NCBI GenBank assembly: GCA_964462145.1
Contig: CAYWYB010000104.1
Coordinates: 1 to 15,146 of the forward strand
Source: GCA-2731375 sp964462145
GTDB lineage: Bacteria > Pseudomonadota > Alphaproteobacteria > GCA-2731375
Reading direction: 5' to 3'
Length of the DNA: 15,146 bases
Of the stretch, positions 6,924-12,535 are shown piece after piece. Each line of letters starts with the position of its first letter. Position 1 is the stretch's first letter. The notes under the pieces were generated by a model. That model saw nothing but the letters and a program-made list of their open reading frames with translations, was not told where the DNA came from and made no database searches. The position numbers and the translations under genes are program-made.

Positions 6924-6949
6924 TTGGTATACAGTGTGCCACAAGTGTG
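6924..6949. promoter_or_regulatory. Possible operator in the sulfatase / SDR divergent control region
   Basis: The 81-base gap between the divergent sulfatase and SDR starts contains TTGGTATACAG (6924-6934), with a GTATAC core typical of many GntR/FadR-type operators. It also holds a direct repeat AGTGTG (6933-6938 and 6944-6949, 11-base period). A regulator bound here could control both directions. No regulator gene is adjacent, and no convincing -35/-10 pair could be assigned. Confidence 0.3.
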
Positions 6950-6985
6950 AATCTGATCGATTGAATATTTGGGAGAAACAACGTC

Positions 6986-7762
6986 ATGAGTTCATTACAG
7001 GGTCAAACCGCCTTGGTAACCGGCGGCGGCACGGGCATTGGCCGGGCCATTGCACAGGATTTCGCCGAGGCCGGGGTCAAGGTCATCGTTTCGGGCCGCC
7101 GGGCCGGGCCGTTGGAGGAAACGGTCAAGCTGATCACGGATGCGGGCGGCACCGCCTCTTATGTGACCTGCGACATGACGGATCCCGATGCCATCGAAGC
7201 CTTCGCCGCCGACTTGCTGGCGGAACACGGCGTTATCGACATTCTGATCAATAACGCCGGCTTCAGTTCCAAGGTCAGAAGCGCCCGTTATATCGGGGCC
7301 GACGAATGGCGCGATGTCATGGATGTCAACACCATGGGACCGATGGTGCTGACCCGTTGTCTCATGCCGGCCATGGTGGACAAGGGCCAGGGCGATGTGG
7401 TGATGATCGCCTCCATGGCGGGGGTCAACCCTTCGGTCATGGCGGGCGCGGCCTATAGCGCGGCGAAAACGGCGGCGCGGGTCTACATGAACGTGCTGGC
7501 TCAGGAAATGCGAGCCTTTGGCATCCGTGCCATTACCGTCAACCCGGGCGAGGTGGATACGCCGATCCTGGACAACCGGGCCCTGCCGCCCGACGAGGCG
7601 ACCCGCGCCCGCATGATGATGCCGGAGGATATCTCGGCAGCCGTGATGATGGCCGTCGCCCTGCCGCGCCGTGCCATGGTATCGGAAGTCTCCCTCACCG
7701 CGACGGATCCCCGTGACATGTCCGCCGATATCGCCGCGGCGAAGAGCAAACAAAAGGCGTAA
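6986..7762 (+). CDS. SDR family oxidoreductase
   Basis: The protein has 258 residues and is a classical short-chain dehydrogenase/reductase. The coenzyme loop is TGGGTGIG (12-19), followed by an Arg pair after the second strand ('VSGRRAG', R38-R39) that points to NADP(H). 'CDMTD' (62-66) contacts the adenine and 'NNAG' is at 89-92. The catalytic residues are N115, S143 ('IASMAG'), Y157 and K161 ('YSAAK'), and 'NPGEVDTP' (187-193) follows. It interconverts a hydroxyl and a carbonyl group; the substrate is unknown. The C-terminal 'SEVSLTATDPRDMSADIAAAK' part is less typical of fatty-acid FabG proteins. GGGAGA lies about 9 bases before the ATG. The GNAT gene starts 15 bases after its stop, so the two form an operon divergent from the sulfatase. 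Confidence 0.88.
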   Translation: MSSLQGQTALVTGGGTGIGRAIAQDFAEAGVKVIVSGRRAGPLEETVKLITDAGGTASYVTCDMTDPDAIEAFAADLLAEHGVIDILINNAGFSSKVRSARYIGADEWRDVMDVNTMGPMVLTRCLMPAMVDKGQGDVVMIASMAGVNPSVMAGAAYSAAKTAARVYMNVLAQEMRAFGIRAITVNPGEVDTPILDNRALPPDEATRARMMMPEDISAAVMMAVALPRRAMVSEVSLTATDPRDMSADIAAAKSKQKA

Positions 7763-7777
7763 GGCCGGGAGCTTTTG

Positions 7778-8200
7778 ATGGAATGGAACCGGGATGGTTA
7801 CGCGATCTCAACCGATCCCAACCGTTTGGATATGGACTTTACCGTTGATTATCTGGCCCAGACCTATTGGGGCCAGGGCACGGCGAAGGACAAAATCCGC
7901 CAATCCATCGAGAATGCCATTGTTTTTGGCCTCTATGACGAAAATGGCCGCCAGGTCGGATTTGCCCGCGTGGTGACTGACCTGGCGCGTTTCGCCTGGC
8001 TGTCGGATGTTTTCGTGCTGGATGAATTGCGCGGCCTTGGCCTGGGAAAATGGATGATGGCATGCATCGTCGGCCATCCCGATCTGGTGGATGTCAGGCG
8101 CTTCCTTCTTTCCACCGCCGATGCCCATGGCCTCTACCAACAATACGGGTTTGCACCGCTGCCGGAGCCCGAAGCCTTCATGCTTAAATCAAAGGTTTAG
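7778..8200 (+). CDS. GNAT family N-acetyltransferase
   Basis: With ATG at 7778 (GGGAG upstream at good spacing; the in-frame TTG at 7775 is not needed) the protein has 140 residues. The GNAT core is visible: strand 'IVFGLYDENGRQVGFARVVTD' around 48-68, then 'AWLSDVFVLDELRGLGLGKWMM' around 74-94. This contains the acetyl-CoA pyrophosphate loop R-G-L-G-L-G (85-90). The end is 'RRFLLSTADAHGLYQQYGFAPL' around 107-128, with the conserved Y-x-x-Y/F-GF element. It transfers an acetyl group from acetyl-CoA to an amine; the target is unknown. It is the second gene of the SDR operon. Its last 12 bases overlap, tail to tail, the end of the sthA gene on the other strand, leaving no room for a terminator between them. 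Confidence 0.87.
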   Translation: MEWNRDGYAISTDPNRLDMDFTVDYLAQTYWGQGTAKDKIRQSIENAIVFGLYDENGRQVGFARVVTDLARFAWLSDVFVLDELRGLGLGKWMMACIVGHPDLVDVRRFLLSTADAHGLYQQYGFAPLPEPEAFMLKSKV

Positions 8201-9604
8201 CTTGTTGTTGGCATCCAGGGCGGCGACCTTGTAGCACTCAGCCAGGGTCGGATAGTTGAAGACGGTTTCCAGGAAATAGTTCAGGCCGCCGTTCAGGCCC
8301 ATGACGCATTGCCCGATGTGGACCAGTTCCGTCGCACCCGTGCCGATGGTGTGCACGCCCAACAGGCTGCGGTCCTCGCGGTGGAAAATCAGTTTCAGCA
8401 TGCCGGTGTCGTCACCCAGAATCTGGCCCCTGGCGATCTCCCGGAAGCGCGCGACGCCGACCTCGTAAGGGACTTTCTTGGCGGTCAGTTCATGCTCGGT
8501 CTCGCCGACCATGGAAATTTCCGGAATGGAATAAATGCCGACTGGAAAGTTCGTGGGCATCGGCCCGACTTTCAGGCCAAAGGCGTAGCAGGCGGCCAAA
8601 CGGCCCTGTTCAGATGACGTAGCAGCCAGGGCCGGAAAACCGATGACGTCGCCGCCGGCGAAGATATGTTTCTGCTTGGTGCGATAGGTATCGTCGACGG
8701 TCAGGCGGCCACGATCATCCGTGCTCAGCTTGGCTGCTTTCAGGTTCAGGGAATTGGTATTGCCGGCCCGCCCGGCGCAGACCAGGGCGACATCGGCGAC
8801 CAGACGCTTGCCCGATTCCAACGAGACAACGACCCGGCCCCGCGCAGCATCCCGCGTTTCGACCCGTTCCACGGTTTCGCCCAGGCGAAAGACCACATTG
8901 ATCGCCCGCATCTGATGCACCAGTTCATCGACGATTTCCCGGTCGAGAAACTCCAGCGGTGTGTTCCGGCCATCGACGACCGTGACCTCGACGCCCAACA
9001 GGGCGAACATCGAGGCGTATTCGATGCCAACAACGCCACAGCCGATCACCACCATGGATTGGGGCAATTCGTCCAGATTAAAAATCTCATCCGAGGTGAT
9101 GATCCGCTCGCCGTCGAGTTGGGTATTGGGGGGCGTGGCCGGCCGGGTGCCGACCGCGATCATGATGTTCTTGGAAGAGACCTTGCGCTCGCCCTGGGAT
9201 GAAGTGATGAGCAATTCATGGGGCCCCTTGAATTTCGCGGTGCCGACGATGACGTCCACGTCATTGCGGCCCAGCTGCGCATCCTGGACCTGTTCCTCGC
9301 GCTGAACGATGTTGCCCACGCGCTCGAACAGCTGCGCCGCCGTCACGGCCTTGTAGCTGCCGCCGTTGTTGTCAGTGGCGCGCCGCCGCATATCCGAGGC
9401 CCGCCGCCCGCCTCGGCCAAAGGTCAGCACCGCCTCGCGAAAGGTCTTGGACGGAATAGTGCCCGTATGCAGGCTGACGCCGCCCACCACCTGTTCCTGT
9501 TCGATGATCGCGACCCGCTTGCCCAGCTTGGCGCCCTGCACGGCGGCGCGCTGGCCCGCCGGCCCGCTGCCGATGCAGATCATCTCGTAATCGTACGTCG
9601 CCAT
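8189..9604 (-). CDS. sthA: Soluble NAD(P)+ transhydrogenase (SthA)
   Basis: The protein has 471 residues, the usual length of soluble pyridine nucleotide transhydrogenase, a FAD flavoprotein that moves hydride between NADPH and NAD+ in the cytoplasm. The FAD loop is 'ICIGSGPAGQRAA' (9-21) and the NAD(P) loop is 'VVIGCGVVGIEYASMFALLG' (185-204). The second FAD contact is 'FAGGDVIGFPALA', and the C-terminal dimer domain holds 'GTGATELVHIGQ' and 'NYPTLAECYKVAA'. Relatives such as lipoamide dehydrogenase use a CxxxxC disulfide. SthA proteins lack it, and here the region is 'GGVSLHTGTIPSKTFREAV' (41-59) with Ser44 and Thr49 in place of both Cys. The His-Glu dyad of disulfide reductases is also absent (NYPTLAE), as in SthA. 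The ATG at 9604 has GAGGGA about 10 bases upstream. Confidence 0.9.
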   Translation of the reverse strand: MATYDYEMICIGSGPAGQRAAVQGAKLGKRVAIIEQEQVVGGVSLHTGTIPSKTFREAVLTFGRGGRRASDMRRRATDNNGGSYKAVTAAQLFERVGNIVQREEQVQDAQLGRNDVDVIVGTAKFKGPHELLITSSQGERKVSSKNIMIAVGTRPATPPNTQLDGERIITSDEIFNLDELPQSMVVIGCGVVGIEYASMFALLGVEVTVVDGRNTPLEFLDREIVDELVHQMRAINVVFRLGETVERVETRDAARGRVVVSLESGKRLVADVALVCAGRAGNTNSLNLKAAKLSTDDRGRLTVDDTYRTKQKHIFAGGDVIGFPALAATSSEQGRLAACYAFGLKVGPMPTNFPVGIYSIPEISMVGETEHELTAKKVPYEVGVARFREIARGQILGDDTGMLKLIFHREDRSLLGVHTIGTGATELVHIGQCVMGLNGGLNYFLETVFNYPTLAECYKVAALDANNKLNL

Positions 9605-9663
9605 CGCGTTCTAATCCCTCAAGTACTTGGAATTGCAGGCTTAGCAGTACGGATTAATGGTTA

Positions 9664-9691
9664 ATATTAGGACAATATCCACAGCCGGCAA
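9664..9691 (-). promoter_or_regulatory. Putative promoter of sthA
   Basis: On the minus strand TTGCCG (9691-9686) and TAATAT (9669-9664) are separated by 16 bases, about 60 bases upstream of the sthA ATG. The surrounding AT-rich patch (9650-9680) stands out from the GC-rich neighbourhood, which supports a promoter here. Confidence 0.4.
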
Positions 9692-9704
9692 GGCGCGGGA
9701 GAGA

Positions 9705-9720
9705 TGAACCCAGGATGAAC
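9705..9720 (+). promoter_or_regulatory. TGAAC direct repeat, possible response-regulator site
   Basis: TGAAC occurs at 9705-9709 and 9716-9720 (N6 spacer, 11-base period, i.e. one helical turn). A reverse-oriented GTTCA lies at 9737-9741. Direct pentamer repeats one turn apart are the usual binding pattern of OmpR/PhoB-type response regulators. The site lies about 80 bases upstream of the His/Arg-rich protein gene and just upstream of the proposed sthA promoter, so it could act on either. No regulator gene is in the window. Confidence 0.35.
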
Positions 9721-9797
9721 TGACGCCTCAGATTTGGTTCAGGACACATGTTCCAGAATGCCTTCATGATGACTTGATCAAAGGAAAGGGAGACGTC

Positions 9798-10181
9798 ATG
9801 AAAAAGCAAATACTCACCGCAATGGCCGCCGCCGCGATGCTTTTCGCCGCCGCGCCTGGCCAGGCCCAAGATCGTCATGGGGAACGCCATGGGGGACGCC
9901 AAGGCGAGACCATTATCAAGCTGAAATGCGACGGCAACGACTGCCGGCTGGTATTCGGCGGGCACAAACGGCAACAGTACCGGGGCCACCACGCCAAGCC
10001 TTGGAAGCATCGGGTGTATGGCCACCATTGGCGCCAACGGCAGGCCTGGAAGCGGCGCATGGCCCGCAAGGCCCATCGTTATGATCGCCGCCATGATCGG
10101 CGCCATGATCGATTGCGGCACCGCCGCCATGGCCACCACCATGACCAACCTGGGCACCGGCGTCACAACCATCACGGCTGA
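9798..10181 (+). CDS. Small secreted His/Arg-rich protein
   Basis: With ATG at 9798 (GGGAG 6 bases upstream; an upstream TTG at 9774 is less likely) the protein has 127 residues. The signal peptide 'MKKQILTAMAAAAMLFAAA' is followed by 'PGQAQ', a good cleavage site around residue 23-24. The mature part has a short region with two cysteines, 'IIKLKCDGNDCRLVFGG' (39-55; C44, C49). After that comes a very basic C-terminus (56-127) with many His and Arg, ending 'HGHHHDQPGHRRHNHHG'. I count about 20 His in about 103 mature residues. Residues 95-106 are a three-fold Y/H-D-R-R/L repeat. I do not recognise a named family. A periplasmic metal-binding or acid-buffering role is possible from composition only. 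It stands alone between sthA (divergent) and the hydrolase (convergent). Confidence 0.65.
   Translation: MKKQILTAMAAAAMLFAAAPGQAQDRHGERHGGRQGETIIKLKCDGNDCRLVFGGHKRQQYRGHHAKPWKHRVYGHHWRQRQAWKRRMARKAHRYDRRHDRRHDRLRHRRHGHHHDQPGHRRHNHHG
10080..10115 (+). repeat. 12-base tandem repeat, three copies, inside the His-rich gene
   Basis: Three consecutive near-identical 12-base units of the form (T/C)ATGATCG(C/G/A)(C/T)(G/T)(C/G) encode YDRR-HDRR-HDRL (residues 95-106). The frame is kept, so copy-number change would lengthen or shorten the His/Arg tail by four residues at a time. Confidence 0.6.
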
Positions 10182-10198
10182 AATTCAAGACAACTTGG

Positions 10199-10227
10199 GG
10201 GCGCGCCGGCCACATAACGGCGCGCCC
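10199..10227. terminator. Strong hairpin between convergent genes, likely bidirectional terminator
   Basis: GGGCGCGCCG (10199-10208) pairs perfectly with CGGCGCGCCC (10218-10227), a 10-bp stem with a 9-base loop. It lies 17 bases after the His-rich gene stop and 16 bases after the convergent hydrolase stop (10244). The tail is TTCCAATCTT on the plus strand and CCAAGTTGTCTTG on the minus strand: no long T-run, but stem strength and position fit a shared terminator. Confidence 0.65.
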
Positions 10228-10243
10228 TTCCAATCTTGCCGCT

Positions 10244-11125
10244 CTAACGGCGCTGTTGCGCCAGAAAAGCCCGCACCTGAGCCAATGCCTGTTTTTGCGC
10301 CGCTGGGTCATGGCCCCATGTGGCGCCACGGGTGGGGGAATTCTCGCGATTTTCCATCTGGCTCCGGTAATGGACCGCACCAACCTCCGGATCATCGAAA
10401 AAATGATAGGCGCCCGCCTGGATTTGCAGGCGTAGGGGATGGCGGCTGCCGCCGTTGGCATCGCGCAGGGTTTTGCAGCGCCCGGCCTTGGTCCAATCAT
10501 CCGCGCCGCCGATCAGGATCAGCAATGGCCCGATGAACGGCCCCGAAGCGGCTAGGCACCAGGGATAAAAGGCAATGCCGTGGGCGAATTTTTCAGGGTA
10601 CAGGTTTTGCACGCCAATACGGTTCAGGGCTGACAAAACTTTACTGCCGCCTATGGACCAGCCGATCAGGCCGATTTCATCGGCCAACACGTCATTCCGC
10701 CGGCTGAGGAATTGTAACGCGCCCAAGGCATCGAAGGTTTGATCCACCGCTTCCATTCGATCATAGCTGGCGCAGTTCGCCTTGTGCCGGCGGGGGCCGT
10801 AACTGTCCACGACCAGGGTCAGATAGCCCCAATCAGCCAATTGCAGCGCCCAATCCTCGATCGCGCCGGTAATGCCCCGGCAACCATGAAGCAAGACCAG
10901 GGCCGGGTACGGCGCCTTGCCCGATGTGGGCAGGTGCAATTGCCCCTGCAACGGCAGGCCAGGTTCCGCTTTGGCCTCTTCGCCCTGCATCCTGGCCATG
11001 CGTTTCTGTAAGGCCGTCGGTGGGCTGCCTGCAGCGTGGAAGCGCACGCTCTCCTGCGCCCGTGCCGGGCCCGCATGGACCATCGCCAGCACGGCCAACG
11101 CCGCCCACAACCGAAGTGCCGTCAT
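10244..11125 (-). CDS. Secreted dienelactone hydrolase family / alpha-beta hydrolase
   Basis: With ATG at 11125 (GCGGGA 5 bases upstream) the protein has 293 residues. An upstream in-frame start at 11158 would put 11 charged residues before the signal peptide. The signal peptide 'LRLWAALAVLAMVHAGPARAQ' (4-24) ends in an A-R-A-Q cleavage site. The mature part is an alpha/beta hydrolase: 'YPALVLLHGCRG' (73-84; HG-x-x-G oxyanion region), 'DWGYLTLVVDSYGPR' (98-112), nucleophile elbow 'IGWSIGG' (154-160; S157), 'LILIGGADDWT' (202-212; acid D209 or D210) and 'GAYHFFDD' (238-245; H241). Dienelactone-hydrolase relatives use Cys as nucleophile in the classical enzyme; here it is Ser, as in general esterase-like members. 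It is probably periplasmic; the substrate is unknown. It is divergent from coxG. Confidence 0.85.
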   Translation of the reverse strand: MTALRLWAALAVLAMVHAGPARAQESVRFHAAGSPPTALQKRMARMQGEEAKAEPGLPLQGQLHLPTSGKAPYPALVLLHGCRGITGAIEDWALQLADWGYLTLVVDSYGPRRHKANCASYDRMEAVDQTFDALGALQFLSRRNDVLADEIGLIGWSIGGSKVLSALNRIGVQNLYPEKFAHGIAFYPWCLAASGPFIGPLLILIGGADDWTKAGRCKTLRDANGGSRHPLRLQIQAGAYHFFDDPEVGAVHYRSQMENRENSPTRGATWGHDPAAQKQALAQVRAFLAQQRR

Positions 11126-11163
11126 TGTTTCCCGCCTTTCAGCGCTGAATTCCCGCACAATGG

Positions 11164-11172
11164 TGCTATATT
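11164..11172 (+). promoter_or_regulatory. Putative extended -10 promoter of coxG
   Basis: TGC-TATATT (11164-11172) is an extended -10 element. Transcription would start near 11179, about 26 bases before the GTG start of coxG. The -35 region at usual spacing is poor. The whole divergent gap to the hydrolase gene is only 79 bases, so both promoters must overlap or lie very close. Confidence 0.4.
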
Positions 11173-11204
11173 ATGAGCGCAATGAAAACAGAGGGGGCGA
11201 AACC

Positions 11205-11909
11205 GTGGATCTAACAGGTGAATATCGTATTGCCGCATCGCGGGAGCGGGTTTGGGAGGCATTGAACGACCCCGAAATTTTGAAGGCCTCTATTCCTGGC
11301 TGCAATGCCTTGGAAGCGGTGGGTGATGACAGCTTCACAGCCACGGTCACGGCCAAGGTGGGCCCCGTGAAAGCGAAATTTCAGGGTCAGGTCACTTTGT
11401 CGGATATGGATCCGCCGAACGGTTATACCATCCAGGGCGAGGGCAAGGGCGGTGCCGCCGGTTTCGCCAAGGGCGGCGCCAAGATTACCTTGGTGGAAGA
11501 CGGCGACGGTACCTTGTTGCAATACGAGGTCAATGCCAACGTCGGCGGCAAGCTGGCGCAAATCGGCTCGCGCCTGATCGACGGCACGGCGAAAAAGTTG
11601 GCGGGCGAATTTTTCACCGCCTTCGGCGAATTGGCCGTTGTCCCAGCGTCCGCAGCGGAAGCAGTGCCAGAGGCCGAGATCGGCAGACCGGGGGCGGCGA
11701 CGGATGTACCCCCCGCCGTGGTCGATGCCGCTGCCGCCAGCGGCGATGCGGCACCCGAAATGCTGCATGTCCACAGCGAGGACATGGCCCCCGGCCGGCC
11801 CGAGCGCGAACCCGAGCCGGAGGCCGGCGGCGGTTTGCCCAGATGGCTCTGGCTGGGAGGTCTGGTCGTTATCATGGCGATCATTATTGGCCTTCTTGGT
11901 GGAGACTAA
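11205..11909 (+). CDS. coxG: CoxG-like carbon monoxide dehydrogenase subunit G (SRPBCC)
   Basis: The protein has 234 residues. A GTG start at 11205 is chosen because AGGGGG lies 7 bases upstream and the family's typical beginning ('DLTGEYRI..SRERVWEALNDPE') follows at once. The SRPBCC domain covers about 1-150, with 'SIPGCNALE', 'VTAKVGPVKAKFQGQVTLSD', 'GEGKGGAAGFAKGGAKI' and 'GTAKKLAGEFFTAF' as recognisable CoxG motifs. A low-complexity Ala/Pro/Glu linker (about 155-208) leads to a C-terminal membrane segment 'WLWLGGLVVIMAIIIGLLGG'. CoxG proteins are thought to tether the CO dehydrogenase-type enzyme to the inner membrane or aid its maturation. Here it precedes coxSLM in the same direction, 157 bases upstream of coxS, so they may or may not share a transcript. 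I found no terminator in that gap. Confidence 0.87.
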   Translation: MDLTGEYRIAASRERVWEALNDPEILKASIPGCNALEAVGDDSFTATVTAKVGPVKAKFQGQVTLSDMDPPNGYTIQGEGKGGAAGFAKGGAKITLVEDGDGTLLQYEVNANVGGKLAQIGSRLIDGTAKKLAGEFFTAFGELAVVPASAAEAVPEAEIGRPGAATDVPPAVVDAAAASGDAAPEMLHVHSEDMAPGRPEREPEPEAGGGLPRWLWLGGLVVIMAIIIGLLGGD

Positions 11910-12066
11910 TGTCACAATTTTGCGACTTTTACGTCTTGGCCGGATTCCGGGCTTGACCTAGGCGCGTATAGGCGAAACACTTCATGCACTGGGGGAAGAC
12001 CGGCCGTGCGCGGCGGGTTTCTTTACCCTGAAATATAGTCGGCAACGAACGACAGGGAGATTCTGT

Positions 12067-12534
12067 ATGCCAACGGTATCAATGACCGTGAACGGTCAGG
12101 CTGTGAGCGGCGAGGTCGAAGACCGGACGCTACTGGTAGAATTCATTCGGGAAAATCTTAATCTGACGGGAACCCATGTGGGCTGTGATACCAGCCAGTG
12201 CGGCGCCTGTGTGGTTCATGTGAACGGGGATTCCATGAAATCATGCACCATGCTGGCGATGCAGGCCAATGGGGCTGAGGTGACGACGATCGAAGGGCTG
12301 GCAACGGGCGGCGAAATGCACCCCATGCAACAGGCCTTCCAGGATAACCACGGCCTGCAATGCGGCTTCTGCACGCCAGGCATGGTGATGAGTGCCGTCG
12401 ACCTCGTGGCGAAGAATCCGAACCCGGACGAGACGACGATCCGCGAGCGGCTGGAAGGTAATATCTGCCGCTGCACGGGCTATCACAATATCGTCAAGGC
12501 GGTGCAACAGGCCGCCAAGACCATGGGGGGATAA
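12067..12534 (+). CDS. coxS: CoxS-like small subunit, [2Fe-2S] protein of a molybdenum hydroxylase
   Basis: The protein has 155 residues, a typical small subunit of xanthine-oxidase-family heterotrimers. The N-terminal plant-ferredoxin-type cluster ligands are C40, C45, C48 and C60 ('GCDTSQCGACVVHV' and 'SC'). The C-terminal helical domain cluster uses C99, C102, C134 and C136 ('QCGFCTPGM' and 'GNICRCTGY'). Q98 just before C99 is the residue usually close to the molybdopterin cofactor. It passes electrons from the Mo site in CoxL to FAD in CoxM. A strong AGGGAGA precedes the ATG at 12067. The coxL ATG follows after one base, so the two are translationally linked. A TTGACC (11953-11958) lies upstream, but I could not find a -10 box at proper spacing, so no promoter is called. 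Confidence 0.92.
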   Translation: MPTVSMTVNGQAVSGEVEDRTLLVEFIRENLNLTGTHVGCDTSQCGACVVHVNGDSMKSCTMLAMQANGAEVTTIEGLATGGEMHPMQQAFQDNHGLQCGFCTPGMVMSAVDLVAKNPNPDETTIRERLEGNICRCTGYHNIVKAVQQAAKTMGG

Positions 12535-12535
12535 C

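Noticed and set aside
6005..6964. Plus-strand open frame of 319 codons opposite the sulfatase
   Set aside because: The sulfatase has the full set of catalytic motifs on the other strand; the plus-strand frame has no recognisable domain and would run through the divergent promoter region.
8189..9604. Dihydrolipoamide dehydrogenase or mercuric reductase as an alternative to SthA
   Set aside because: Both need the redox CxxxxC pair, which is Ser/Thr here, and the His-Glu dyad is also missing; these are SthA features.
10018..10536. Plus-strand frame of 172 codons overlapping the His-rich gene and the hydrolase end
   Set aside because: It crosses the 10-bp hairpin and is the alternate frame of one gene and the antisense of another; there is no ribosome site or domain.
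10917..11204. N-terminal extension of CoxG through the hydrolase gene
   Set aside because: It would be antisense to the hydrolase signal peptide and start; the GTG at 11205 has a strong ribosome site and begins with the normal CoxG sequence.
12392..12535. N-terminal extension of CoxL into coxS
   Set aside because: The extra 48 codons would overlap the second cluster domain of CoxS in another frame and do not look like a CoxL start; the ATG at 12536 matches the family beginning.
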